Positions 27,128 through 35,700 of a DNA stretch of 64,000 bases are shown one piece after another. Numbering within the stretch: position 1 is the first letter of the stretch; each line of letters starts with the position of its first letter. Source of the DNA: Croceicoccus marinus (GTDB lineage Bacteria; Pseudomonadota; Alphaproteobacteria; Sphingomonadales; Sphingomonadaceae); contig NZ_CP019602.1 in the NCBI RefSeq assembly GCF_001661675.2, positions 2,767,501-2,831,500 on the forward strand. The letters run 5' to 3'. Both the position numbers and the translations under genes were made by a program. The notes under the pieces are model-generated. The model had not been told where the DNA came from. It searched no databases and was given only the letters and a program-made list of their open reading frames with translations.

Positions 27128-28338
27128 CAGCCGAAAATCCTTATCGTGCGTTCGATGCCGCGGATCAGCGCGGCAATGTCGTCCTCATCCGAATAGATGC
27201 CGAAACTGGCGCGCGCGGTGGCGGGCACACCGAGATGCTCCATCAGCGGCTGGGCGCAATGATGCCCAGCGCGGATCGCGACATTCTCTTCATCCAATAT
27301 GGTGCCCAGATCGTGCGGGTGAATGCCGTCCATCGTGAAGCTGACGATCCCCGCGCTATCCTCCGGCCCGAACAGGTGCAGCGAATTGATCCGGCCCAGT
27401 TCCTCGCGCGCCTTGGCGGTCAGCGCCATCTCGTGCCGTTCGGCGGCGTCCATGCCGATGGCCTCGACATAATCGACGGCGGCGGCAAAGGCGATCGCCT
27501 CGGTGATCGCGGGCGTGCCAGCCTCGAACCGCTGGGGCGCGTCGGCCCATGTCGTCTTCTCGAACGTGACGCGGTCGATCATCGAACCGCCACCCTGATA
27601 GGGCGGCATCGCCTGCAGCAATTCGCGCTTCGCCCACAGCGCGCCTATGCCCGTCGGGCCATACAGCTTGTGCGCCGAAAACACATAGAAATCGCAGCCC
27701 AATGCTGCAACATCGACAGTCAGCCGCGGCACCGCCTGACACCCGTCGAGCAGCAATTTCGCGCCCACCGAATGCGCAAGATCAGCCGCGGCGGCCACGT
27801 CCAGCCGCGATCCCAGCACGTTCGACACATGCGACAGCGCCAGCAATTTATGCCTTTTATCAACGATCTGCCGTGCAGCATCGATGTCGATGCGGCCATC
27901 CTCGGTCAGCGGGCAGACGTCGATCTCCACCCCGGTCCGCTCGCGCAGCATCTGCCAAGGCACGATGTTCGAATGATGCTCAAGCACCGACAGCAGAATG
28001 CGGTCGCCCGGATTCAGATTTGCTGCACCCCAGGTCGCAGCAACAAGGTTGATCGCCTCGGTCGCGCCGCGGGTGAAGACAAGCTCGTCCTCCTGCCCGC
28101 CGACGAAGCCCGCCACGCGGCGGCGCGCGGCTTCATAGCCCAGGGTCATCTCGGCGCTGCGGCCATAGACGCCGCGGTGCACGGTCGCATAATCGCGGCC
28201 CAGGGCGCGGCTCATCGCATCGACAACGGCCTGCGGCTTCTGCGAAGTGGCCGCGGTGTCGAGATAATGCCACGGCTTGCCATCGGCCGTGACCATGCCG
28301 GGAAAATCGGCTTTGCGCGAAAGCAGGTCGGTGGTCAT
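27127..28338 (-). CDS. sufS: Cysteine desulfurase SufS
   Basis: A 403-residue PLP enzyme that removes sulfur from cysteine for SufBCD. Features are 'YLDTAATSQKPQAVVDAMS', 'THRGVYGRSAEMT'-like text as 'TVHRGVYGRSA', 'ATEAINLVAATWG', 'LEHHSNIVPWQ', the PLP-lysine site 'DFYVFSAHKLYGPTGIGALW', and 'IRAGHHCAQPLMEHLGV' with the catalytic Cys. This is the group II (SufS) arrangement. The start at 28338 overlaps the sufD stop by four bases (ATGA). No sufE lies in the window, so the sulfur-transfer partner must be elsewhere or replaced. Confidence 0.96.
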   Translation of the reverse strand: MTTDLLSRKADFPGMVTADGKPWHYLDTAATSQKPQAVVDAMSRALGRDYATVHRGVYGRSAEMTLGYEAARRRVAGFVGGQEDELVFTRGATEAINLVAATWGAANLNPGDRILLSVLEHHSNIVPWQMLRERTGVEIDVCPLTEDGRIDIDAARQIVDKRHKLLALSHVSNVLGSRLDVAAAADLAHSVGAKLLLDGCQAVPRLTVDVAALGCDFYVFSAHKLYGPTGIGALWAKRELLQAMPPYQGGGSMIDRVTFEKTTWADAPQRFEAGTPAITEAIAFAAAVDYVEAIGMDAAERHEMALTAKAREELGRINSLHLFGPEDSAGIVSFTMDGIHPHDLGTILDEENVAIRAGHHCAQPLMEHLGVPATARASFGIYSDEDDIAALIRGIERTIRIFG

Positions 28339-29102
28339 ATCGACGCCCCTTCCAGCTTCTCCAGCGCGCCTTCCAGCAGGCGGTCCGCCGCATCGGGATC
28401 GCTGCAATTCTCGAACGCATCGCCGATGAAGGCCTGCACCTGCAGGCGGCGCGCAACCTCGGGCGTGATGCCGCGCGCGGCCATGTAGAAACCGGCACTC
28501 TCGTCCAGCGCGCCGATGGCCGCGCCGTGGGCGCATTTCACATCGTCGGCAAAGATCTCAAGCTCGGGCTTGGTATTTGCGCTGGCACCTTTTTCCAGCA
28601 GGATCGCGCGGAAGTTCTGCGCAGCATCGGTCTTCTGCGCGTCCTTCACCACTTCGATCCGGCCCAGGAAATTGCCGGTCGACCGGCCCCATTGCACCGC
28701 GCGCACGACCTGGTTCGACGTCGCGTTCGGCTCGGCATGGATCACGCGGGTGACGAATTCCTGCACCCTGTCGCCGCCGCCCAAGGTCACGCCGCCGAAT
28801 TCGAAATGCGCGCCTTCTTCCAGCGTCACCTCAAGCTCGCAGCGAGTATAGCCCGCGCCGGCGATGACCTGGAACGATTCGAACCGGCCGCCCTTGCCGA
28901 CATGGACGCGCAGCCGGTCGGTCGATCCCTTCGCCTCCGCGCCCGACGAATGGGCGGCATGGGCCACGCGGGTCTCGCCCGCCGGCACGTCCAGCGTGCG
29001 CCAATGGTTGATGGCGGCGGGGTTGGCGGCCGCAAGATAATCGCGGTCGGCATAGCGCCAGTCCTCGTCGCGCGTCGTGGGTATGGCCAGCGCTTCGCTC
29101 AT
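28335..29102 (-). CDS. sufD: Fe-S assembly scaffold subunit SufD
   Basis: A 255-residue SufD, shorter than the roughly 420 residues of enterobacterial SufD. The N-terminal region is reduced and the beta-helix core is retained. Visible: 'TTRDEDWRYADRDYL' near the start, 'EVTLEEGAHFEFGGVTLGG', 'VDGAQKTDAAQNFRAILLEK'-type segment as 'VVKDAQKTDAAQNFRA', 'EIFADDVKCAHGAAIGALDE' and 'YMAARGITPEVARRL'. The conserved CxHG region ('CAHGAAIG') is intact. It overlaps sufC and sufS by four bases each. It partners with SufB in the SufBC2D scaffold. Confidence 0.93.
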   Translation of the reverse strand: MSEALAIPTTRDEDWRYADRDYLAAANPAAINHWRTLDVPAGETRVAHAAHSSGAEAKGSTDRLRVHVGKGGRFESFQVIAGAGYTRCELEVTLEEGAHFEFGGVTLGGGDRVQEFVTRVIHAEPNATSNQVVRAVQWGRSTGNFLGRIEVVKDAQKTDAAQNFRAILLEKGASANTKPELEIFADDVKCAHGAAIGALDESAGFYMAARGITPEVARRLQVQAFIGDAFENCSDPDAADRLLEGALEKLEGASI

Positions 29103-29854
29103 GCGCCGACCTCTTCGCCCAGCGCCTCGTAACCCTCGCGCTCAAGATCATGGGCCAGTTCGGGCCCGCCGGTCTTCACGATCCGGCCCTTGGCCAGAAT
29201 ATGCACCTTGTCGGGCTGCACATAGTCGAGCAGGCGCTGGTAGTGCGTGATCAGCAGAACGCCCTTGTCGGGCTGGCGCATGATCGCGTTGATCCCCTCG
29301 CCCACCGTGCGCAGCGCATCGATGTCGAGGCCGGAGTCGGTCTCGTCCAGCACCGCCAGTTTCGGATCGAGGATGCCCATCTGCACCATCTCGGCGCGCT
29401 TCTTCTCGCCGCCCGAAAAGCCGACGTTCACGTTGCGCTTCAGCATCTCCATGTCGAGCTTGAGCAGCGCGGCCTTTTCCTTGGCGAGCTTCAGGAATTC
29501 GCCGCCGGTCAGCGGATCCTCGCCCCGCGCCTTGCGCTGCGAATTCAGCGCCTCGCGCAGGAACTGCACGTTGGAAACGCCCGGAATCTCGACCGGATAC
29601 TGGAAGCCCAGGAACAGCCCGGCAGCGGCACGCTCATGCGTCTCAAGCTCCAGCATATCCTGTCCGTTGAAGGTCACGCTGCCCTGCGTCACCTCGTAAC
29701 CCGGACGACCGCCGAGCACATAGGCCAGCGTCGACTTGCCCGCGCCATTGGGGCCCATGATCGCATGCACCTCGCCCGCGCCGACTTCCAGCGTCAGGCC
29801 GTTGAGGATCTGCTTGCCATCAATCTCGGCGTGGAGGTTTTCGATTTTCAACAT
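29099..29854 (-). CDS. sufC: Fe-S assembly ATPase SufC
   Basis: A 251-residue ABC ATPase subunit of SufBC2D. Walker A is 'GPNGAGKSTLAYVLGG', Q-loop region 'GLFLGFQYPVEIPGVSN', signature 'VGFSGGEKKRAEMVQMG', Walker B with 'LAVLDETDSGLDIDAL' and H-loop 'LLITHYQRLLDYV'. It is full length and soluble with no transmembrane partner, as expected for SufC. Its start overlaps the stop of the DUF559 gene by one base (TGATG). Confidence 0.97.
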   Translation of the reverse strand: MLKIENLHAEIDGKQILNGLTLEVGAGEVHAIMGPNGAGKSTLAYVLGGRPGYEVTQGSVTFNGQDMLELETHERAAAGLFLGFQYPVEIPGVSNVQFLREALNSQRKARGEDPLTGGEFLKLAKEKAALLKLDMEMLKRNVNVGFSGGEKKRAEMVQMGILDPKLAVLDETDSGLDIDALRTVGEGINAIMRQPDKGVLLITHYQRLLDYVQPDKVHILAKGRIVKTGGPELAHDLEREGYEALGEEVGA

Positions 29855-30549
29855 CAGTCTTCTCTCGGTCCTGCGCGGAAGGTGCGGGGCTTGTAGCCCT
29901 GCCCGGTGCCGCGCCTCTGTTCGAAGTGCTTGGCTCGCGCGGTCTGGCGTTCGCCGATGCGGATGCGCATGCCGGCGGTGATCCGGTCGAGCACGGCGTC
30001 CATGTTTTCCAGAATGTCGCTCGCCTTCAGCCGCATGACCTTGATGCCCACGGCCTCAAGGCTCTTGTCGCGGCGCGTGGCGAGCGCTTCGCTCTCGCCT
30101 TCCTCGTCGATGTCGATCGCCATGCCGAGGTTGTGGCAGTTGAAGTCGACGATCGCCGATCCGACCACGGCGAAACGCTTGAAGCTGTACTTGCCCAGAT
30201 CCGCCTCGGCGAACCTGTCGGCCAGCGCCTTGTGCGCCTCGCTGGGATTGCGCCGCATCTCGCGCGCCCGGTCGTGCAGCGTGTCGAGGCGGGATTCCGA
30301 AATCTCCCACCCGCGGCCCTTCTTGCGGATTGCGGGCGCGGCATCGTCCTGCTCGGACGCGGGCTTGATCTGGAGGGTTTTTCGACCAGCGCCTGCGTTA
30401 TCTTCGATTGCCGAATTCATTCCGTCTGCATCCTGTTGCAAGCCAACTTTGGCGAGCACCGCGTTTATCACTGCAAGATCACCCGTTTCCTTGGCTGCTT
30501 CGTATTCACTGATCAGGCCAGCGGTGAAGAGCCGTTCATTGACCGTCAT
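29854..30549 (-). CDS. DUF559-type endonuclease-fold protein inside the suf operon
   Basis: A 231-residue protein lying between sufB and sufC. Residues 1-35 form a separate helical module ('NERLFTAGLISEYEAAK', 'VINAVLAKVGL'), followed by a linker. Residues 90-195 match the DUF559/Vsr-like fold: 'AREMRRNPSEAHKALADRF', 'KYSFKRFAVVGSAIVDFNCHN', 'GMAIDIDEEGE', 'KSLEAVGIKVMRLKASDIL'. The usual 'ExDGxxH' acidic strand of DUF559 is altered to 'DIDEEGE', so nuclease activity is doubtful. The basic tail lacks known motifs. It starts 10 bases after sufB and overlaps sufC by one base, so it is made with the SUF proteins. Function unknown; a SUF accessory or DNA/RNA-related role are both open. Confidence 0.85.
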   Translation of the reverse strand: MTVNERLFTAGLISEYEAAKETGDLAVINAVLAKVGLQQDADGMNSAIEDNAGAGRKTLQIKPASEQDDAAPAIRKKGRGWEISESRLDTLHDRAREMRRNPSEAHKALADRFAEADLGKYSFKRFAVVGSAIVDFNCHNLGMAIDIDEEGESEALATRRDKSLEAVGIKVMRLKASDILENMDAVLDRITAGMRIRIGERQTARAKHFEQRRGTGQGYKPRTFRAGPRED

Positions 30550-30559
30550 GCCATCCGAA

Positions 30560-32086
30560 TTAACCAACGGACCCCTCCAGGCTGATCGCGAGCAGCTTCT
30601 GCGCCTCGACCGCGAATTCCATCGGGAGTTCCTTGAGGACTTCCTTGGCAAAGCCGTTGACGATCAGCGCCACGGCCTCTTCCTCGCCCAGCCCGCGCTG
30701 CATCGCATAGAACAGCTGGTCGTCGCTGATCTTCGACGTGGTCGCCTCGTGCTCGATCTGGGCGGTGGGGTTCTTTACCTCGATATAGGGCACGGTATGC
30801 GCGCCGCTGGTGTCGGACAGCAGCAGCGAATCGCACTGGGTGAAATTGCGCACATTGTCCGCATTCGCCCCCACGCGGACCAGGCCGCGATAGGTGTTGC
30901 TGGACTTGCCCGCGCTGATACCCTTGGAAATGATCGTCGAACGGGTGTTCTTCCCGTTGTGGATCATCTTGGTGCCGGTATCGGCCTGCTGATAATTATT
31001 CGTCACCGCGACCGAGTAGAACTCGCCCACGCTATTCTCGCCGTTCAGCACGCAGGACGGATATTTCCACGTCACCGCGCTGCCGGTTTCCACCTGCGTC
31101 CACGAAACCTTGCTGTTCTTGCCTTGGCACAGCGCGCGCTTGGTCACGAAATTATAGATGCCGCCCTTGCCCTCGGCATCGCCGGGATACCAGTTCTGCA
31201 CGGTCGAGTACTTGATCTCGGCATCGTCCAGCGCGACCAGTTCCACCACCGCGGCATGCAGCTGGTTCTCGTCGCGCATCGGCGCGGTGCAGCCTTCGAG
31301 ATAGGAGACATAGCTGCCTTCATCGGCCACGATCAAAGTGCGCTCGAACTGGCCCGTGTTCTCCGCGTTGATGCGGAAATAGGTCGACAGCTCCATCGGG
31401 CAGCGTACGCCCTTGGGAATGTAGACGAAGGTGCCGTCCGAAAAGACCGCGCAATTGAGCGTGGCGAAGAAATTGTCCTGCATGGGCACGACCTTGCCCA
31501 GCCACTTTTTCACCAGATCCGGATATTCCTTGATCGCCTCGCTGATGGAGCGGAAGATGACGCCCGCTTCCTCAAGCTCTTTCCGAAAGGTCGTGGCGAC
31601 CGAGACGCTGTCGAACACCGCGTCCACCGCCACCTTGCGCGCGCCCTCGACGCCCGCCAGCACCTTCTGCTCCTCGATCGGAATGCCCAGCTTTTCATAG
31701 ACGCGCAGGATTTCGGGATCGACCTCGTCCAGCGATTCCAGCGTCGGCTTCTTCTTGGGCGCCGCGTAGTAATAGGCGTCCTGATAGTCGATCGGCGGAA
31801 TCTTCAGCTTCGCCCAGTCGGGCGGGGTCAGCGTCAGCCAGTGGCGATAGGCCTTCAGACGCCATTCCAGCATCCACTCCGGCTCTTCCTTCTTGGCGGA
31901 GATGAAGCGGACGGTGTCTTCCGACAGGCCCTTGTCGGCGAATTCCTGCTCGATGTCCGAGTGGAAGCCGAATTCATAGGTCTCGAGCGACTTGGCCGCT
32001 TCGCGCGCGGCGCGGTCTTTCTCGATCGCTTCTTCCTGCGAAGCGCGAACCTGTTCCACCGTCTCGTTCTTAAGGGCGTCGTTCAT
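30560..32086 (-). CDS. sufB: Fe-S assembly scaffold subunit SufB
   Basis: A 508-residue SufB, the main scaffold on which clusters are built. Conserved text includes '[20 protein letters not shown]', '[18 protein letters not shown]', '[18 protein letters not shown]', '[20 protein letters not shown]', '[20 protein letters not shown]', '[20 protein letters not shown]', and '[20 protein letters not shown]'; some are shown abbreviated. The essential Cys in 'PSCVL' is present. Its start overlaps the sufR stop (ATGA). Length is normal for the family. Confidence 0.97.
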   Translation of the reverse strand: MNDALKNETVEQVRASQEEAIEKDRAAREAAKSLETYEFGFHSDIEQEFADKGLSEDTVRFISAKKEEPEWMLEWRLKAYRHWLTLTPPDWAKLKIPPIDYQDAYYYAAPKKKPTLESLDEVDPEILRVYEKLGIPIEEQKVLAGVEGARKVAVDAVFDSVSVATTFRKELEEAGVIFRSISEAIKEYPDLVKKWLGKVVPMQDNFFATLNCAVFSDGTFVYIPKGVRCPMELSTYFRINAENTGQFERTLIVADEGSYVSYLEGCTAPMRDENQLHAAVVELVALDDAEIKYSTVQNWYPGDAEGKGGIYNFVTKRALCQGKNSKVSWTQVETGSAVTWKYPSCVLNGENSVGEFYSVAVTNNYQQADTGTKMIHNGKNTRSTIISKGISAGKSSNTYRGLVRVGANADNVRNFTQCDSLLLSDTSGAHTVPYIEVKNPTAQIEHEATTSKISDDQLFYAMQRGLGEEEAVALIVNGFAKEVLKELPMEFAVEAQKLLAISLEGSVG

Positions 32087-32496
32087 GCCGCCACATCCTC
32101 CTTCGCCAGATCGGCGAGCGTGATATTCTCAAGCGCGCCGCGAATGGCGCGATTGACCTGAGGCCAATGCGGCCGTGCGCCGCAGCTGTGTTCGATGGTG
32201 CAGCCGCTGGGGCCGTCGCTGCACTGGGTCATGGCGATGGGGCCTTCCACCGCCTCGATAATGTCGGCGAGATTGATCGCGGCCGCCGGGCGCGCCAGCC
32301 TGATCCCGCCATTCGCCCCGCGCGTGGACCGCAGCAGCCCTGCCGCGCTCAGCCGGCTGACCAGCTTCTGCACCGTCGGTGCGGGCAGGCCGGTCTGGTC
32401 GGCCAATTGCGCCGCGCTCCACATCTGCGATCCGCAATGGCCGGCGGCGGCGCGCATGGCGACCACGGCATAATCGGCTAGATTGGATAGGCGCAT
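32083..32496 (-). CDS. Rrf2-family SUF operon regulator
   Basis: A 137-residue winged-helix regulator at the head of the suf operon. The N-terminal helix-turn-helix ('[19 protein letters not shown]') is followed by '[32 protein letters not shown]' (split). Cysteines C92, C99 and C105 with the pattern CxxxxxxCxxxxxC can hold an Fe-S cluster, so the protein should sense cluster status like IscR/SufR. It probably autoregulates through the nested inverted repeat directly upstream. No Shine-Dalgarno is visible before the ATG, which sits one base from that repeat. Confidence 0.93.
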   Translation of the reverse strand: MRLSNLADYAVVAMRAAAGHCGSQMWSAAQLADQTGLPAPTVQKLVSRLSAAGLLRSTRGANGGIRLARPAAAINLADIIEAVEGPIAMTQCSDGPSGCTIEHSCGARPHWPQVNRAIRGALENITLADLAKEDVAA

Positions 32497-32497
32497 G

Positions 32498-32554
32498 GGT
32501 GCGTCACTCGCTAATTCGGACCAATTCGTTCCGAATTGCAGCTAGTGACGCACC
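32498..32554. promoter_or_regulatory. Nested inverted repeat, probable operator/promoter of the suf operon
   Basis: Outer arms GGTGCGTCACT (32498-32508) and AGTGACGCACC (32544-32554) are exact 11-bp complements. Inner arms AATTCGGA (32513-32520) and TCCGAATT (32530-32537) are exact 8-bp complements, centred one base away, with AATTCG between them as a further half-site. The element begins one base upstream of the sufR start codon (32496). There is no T-tract, so it is not a terminator. Rrf2 dimers bind such dyads, which makes this the likely autoregulatory site. Confidence 0.75.
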
Positions 32555-32594
32555 TACGCGGATGCAAGCGATGATTAACTCTTGCGAGTCGTTC

Positions 32595-34508
32595 TCAGGA
32601 GGTCTTTACCTCGGCAATCCAAGCATCGACATTCTCTTCCATGATGTTCAGCGGCACCGGCCCATTCTCGAGGATCACGGTGTGGAACGCGCGAATGTCG
32701 AACGCGTCGCCAAGCTCCCTCTGCGCCTTGTCGCGCAGTTCCTCGATCTTCAGCTTGCCGATCATATAGGCGGTCGCCTGCCCCGGATAGACGATATAGC
32801 GTTCGATCGCCTTGGTGATGTCGCCCTGGGGATTGGGCGTGTTGTCCGTCAGGTACTGGATCGCCTGCTCGCGGCTCCAGCGCTTGGAATGGATGCCGGT
32901 GTCGACCACCAGCCGCGCCGCGCGCCACAATTCCATCTGCAGCCGGCCGAAATCCGAATAGGGATCGGTATAGAACCCCATGTCCTTGGCCAGTTTTTCC
33001 GAATACAGGCCCCAGCCTTCCGAATAGGCGGTGACGCCCCCAAAGCGGCGGAACGGCGGCAGTTCGCCCAGCCCGGTCTGCACCGACAGCTGCAGGTGGT
33101 GCCCGGGCAGACCTTCGTGGAAGGCCAGTGCCTCAAGCTCGTTCAGGCTCATCGAATCGAGCTTGTAGAGATTGACGTAATAGATGCCCGGCCGCGATCC
33201 GTCGGGCGCGGGGCGCGAATAGAACGCCTTGCCCGCCGATTTCTCGCGGAACGCCTCGACCGGCTTCACCTGCAGCGCGTCCTGCGGCAGCACCTCGAAA
33301 TATTTCGGCAGCTCGGCTTCCATCGCCTCCAGCGCGACATCGACCTTGCCCAGATATTCCTCGCGGCTGTCGGCATAGAAACGCGGATCGGTGCGGGTAT
33401 GTTCGAAGAATTCCTGCAGCGTCCCTTCGAAGCCCACCTGCTGCATGATCGCGCGCATCTCGCCGTGGATGCGTTCGATATTGGCCAGCCCGATCCGGTG
33501 GATCTGGTCGGCGGACAGGTCCGTGGTGGTATAGTTCTTCAGCAGCGCCGCATAATAGGCCTCGCCCTGCGGCAGGCGCCACACGCCGTCGTCGGTCCCG
33601 GCCATCGCCTGCTGGCGCAGCATCTCGGTGCGCAGCTCGCGATAGGCGGGCGCGCCATTCGCTTCCCATGCCGCGATCGCATCGGCGACCAGCGCATCCT
33701 TCCCGGCCTGCGGGATGTCCAGCGCGGCGACCTTCTCGCGGAAATCGTCGAGGATCGCATTGCCTTCATAGGCGGGCGCAGCGGGCGTCAGCAGATTGTC
33801 GATGTCGGACAGGACATAGGCATACACCCAGCGCGGCGGCATCACCCCCGCCTCGGCGCGAGTGGCCGAACGCTGCACCAGCTCGCCCATGTAATCGCCG
33901 ATGCCCGCGATCCGCTCGACATAGGCTTCTGCCTCGGCCTTGTCGCTGGCCCTGTGCATGTTGACCAGGAACGACGGGATGCCGCTCTGCTCGCCGAACA
34001 TCTGGTTGAACAGATAGCCGTTCTCGCGGAACGGGACCAGGCTCTGCTGGCGCTCGATCGCCGCCTTGAACAGCCGGTACGACAGCCCGTCCTGCCCCTG
34101 CAGCTGCGACAGGTCGAACCCGGCTTCCATGCGGGCCAGGAACGCGCGGTCCATCGCCGCGTCGCGCAGGTCGGCGGCAAGCGACGGATCGTTCCACTCG
34201 CCGTAATCCTCGTCGCGGATGCCGCGATAGGTCTTGGTCTGCGGGCTCAGCGACAGGCTGGCTTCCTCATAGGCCTGGAAGAACGCATTGATGTCGTTCG
34301 CCGCGATGGCCGCATCGACGGCGGCCGTCTGCGCTGCCGGAATGGCCGAGGCGGTCGCCGGGCTGGTCGCCGCGGGCTGCTGGGCCGGGGCAGGCGCTGC
34401 GGGCGCGGGTGGGGATTGGGCCATGTCGGTGGTGGCGGCGCAGGCGGAAAGGGCAAGGGCGGCGCTGCCGCCAAGCAGGCACGCCATGGCTCGCGGGAAA
34501 TGGGTCAA
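32595..34508 (-). CDS. DUF885 family putative peptidase, lipoprotein
   Basis: A 637-residue DUF885 protein. The signal ends in the lipobox ALSAC (Cys about 23), followed by a Pro/Ala-rich tether to about residue 60. The domain then carries 'YRGIRDEDYGEWNDPSLAADL' (split), 'LEALAFHEGLPGHHLQLSVQTG' with the HEGxPGHH zinc-binding signature, 'TAYSEGWGLYSEKLAKDMG' and 'GQATAYMIGKLKIEELRDKA'. These are typical gluzincin-like metallopeptidase motifs. The TTG at 34508 is chosen because GGAGA lies 8 bases upstream; ATG 34487 is an alternative. Substrates are unknown. Confidence 0.88.
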   Translation of the reverse strand: MTHFPRAMACLLGGSAALALSACAATTDMAQSPPAPAAPAPAQQPAATSPATASAIPAAQTAAVDAAIAANDINAFFQAYEEASLSLSPQTKTYRGIRDEDYGEWNDPSLAADLRDAAMDRAFLARMEAGFDLSQLQGQDGLSYRLFKAAIERQQSLVPFRENGYLFNQMFGEQSGIPSFLVNMHRASDKAEAEAYVERIAGIGDYMGELVQRSATRAEAGVMPPRWVYAYVLSDIDNLLTPAAPAYEGNAILDDFREKVAALDIPQAGKDALVADAIAAWEANGAPAYRELRTEMLRQQAMAGTDDGVWRLPQGEAYYAALLKNYTTTDLSADQIHRIGLANIERIHGEMRAIMQQVGFEGTLQEFFEHTRTDPRFYADSREEYLGKVDVALEAMEAELPKYFEVLPQDALQVKPVEAFREKSAGKAFYSRPAPDGSRPGIYYVNLYKLDSMSLNELEALAFHEGLPGHHLQLSVQTGLGELPPFRRFGGVTAYSEGWGLYSEKLAKDMGFYTDPYSDFGRLQMELWRAARLVVDTGIHSKRWSREQAIQYLTDNTPNPQGDITKAIERYIVYPGQATAYMIGKLKIEELRDKAQRELGDAFDIRAFHTVILENGPVPLNIMEENVDAWIAEVKTS

Positions 34509-34638
34509 GATGCGTCTCCGGATGGATGCAGAAGAAACTATTTCCCCATCTCTGCCGCATCGCGCCGCCATAGGCAAATCGCGGCCCGGAAATGGCCTGA
34601 AAACAATTCGACAGCGCGCGCGCTCTCGCATACGCGAT

Positions 34639-35700
34639 ATGGCAATGGTCTATTCGCTTCTTCGTCCGTTGATCTTCCGTCTCGATGCCGAAAAGGCGCA
34701 TGGGCTTGCGCTGTCGGCACTGGGGACGCTGCCGTCCTCGCTGCTGGCCAGCCCGCCGCGCCCCGATCCGGCGCTCGCGGTCCGGATCGCGGGGCTGCGC
34801 TTTCCCAACCCGGTCGGCGTGGCCGCCGGCTTCGACAAGAACGGCGAGGTGCCGGACGCGCTGCTGCGCTGCGGCTTCGGCTTCGCGGAACTGGGATCGG
34901 TCACCCCCCGACCGCAGGAAGGCAATCCCAGACCCCGCCTGTTCCGGCTTGAACAGGATCATGCGGTCATCAACCGCATGGGCTTCAACAATGATGGCGC
35001 CGCCGCGGTCGAACGGCGGATGAAGCGCCGCGCCGGCCATCCCGGCATCGTCGGCATCAATATCGGCGCCAACAAGGACAGCGCCGACCGGGTGAACGAT
35101 TACGCGGTGATGGCGCGCACCATGGCGCCTTACGCGTCCTATCTGGCGGTCAATATCTCAAGCCCCAACACGCCGGGTCTGCGCGCTTTGCAGGACCCCG
35201 CGGCTTTGGGCGGCCTGCTCGACGTGGTGATGGAAGCACGCGGCAATGACGTGTCGGTCTTCCTGAAAGTCGCGCCCGACCTGCAGAGCGCCGACATCGA
35301 CGCGATTGCGCGCATCGCGGTGGAAAAGCGGCTGGGCGCGCTGATGGTCGCGAACACCACCATCGAACGTCCCGCGCTGCACTCGTATCACGCGGGCGAG
35401 GCGGGCGGACTGTCGGGCGCGCCGCTCAGGGAAATGGCGCTGCAGCGCCTGCGCGATTTCCGCAAGGCGCTGGGCGGATCGGGCGGCGGCGCCGTTCCGC
35501 TGATCGGCATCGGCGGCATCGCCACGGCGGAAGATGCGTGGCAGCGCATCCGCGCCGGGGCCAGCCTGGTCCAGCTTTACAGCGCGATGGTCTATGAAGG
35601 ACCGGGCATCGGCGCCCGGATCGTGCGCGGCCTGCCCGCGCTGATGCGCCGCGACGGTTTCACCTCGATGGCCGACGCCGTGGGGAGCGAACACGCATGA
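34639..35700 (+). CDS. pyrD: Dihydroorotate dehydrogenase (quinone), class 2
   Basis: A 353-residue membrane-associated flavoenzyme oxidising dihydroorotate to orotate with ubiquinone, in pyrimidine synthesis. The N-terminal helix 'YSLLRPLIFRLDAEKAHGLAL' (split) is the class 2 quinone-access region. Conserved text includes 'NPVGVAAGFDKNGEVPDALL', 'GSVTPRPQEGNPRPRLFRL', 'INRMGFNNDG', 'IGANKDS', 'VNISSPNTPGLRALQ' with the catalytic Ser, and 'LIGIGGIATAEDAWQRI'. ATG 34639 or 34645 could start it. It overlaps the ggt start by four bases (ATGA). Confidence 0.96.
   Translation: MAMVYSLLRPLIFRLDAEKAHGLALSALGTLPSSLLASPPRPDPALAVRIAGLRFPNPVGVAAGFDKNGEVPDALLRCGFGFAELGSVTPRPQEGNPRPRLFRLEQDHAVINRMGFNNDGAAAVERRMKRRAGHPGIVGINIGANKDSADRVNDYAVMARTMAPYASYLAVNISSPNTPGLRALQDPAALGGLLDVVMEARGNDVSVFLKVAPDLQSADIDAIARIAVEKRLGALMVANTTIERPALHSYHAGEAGGLSGAPLREMALQRLRDFRKALGGSGGGAVPLIGIGGIATAEDAWQRIRAGASLVQLYSAMVYEGPGIGARIVRGLPALMRRDGFTSMADAVGSEHA

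Noticed and set aside
29906..32161. Long plus-strand open frame (751 codons) across the suf operon
   Set aside because: It runs opposite sufB and the DUF559 gene, both firmly identified. It has no domain and a biased shadow composition.
32379..34952. Long plus-strand open frame (857 codons) opposite the DUF885 gene
   Set aside because: Antisense to a DUF885 protein with HEGxPGHH and lipobox. The frame also crosses the suf regulator promoter, which is not plausible for a real gene.
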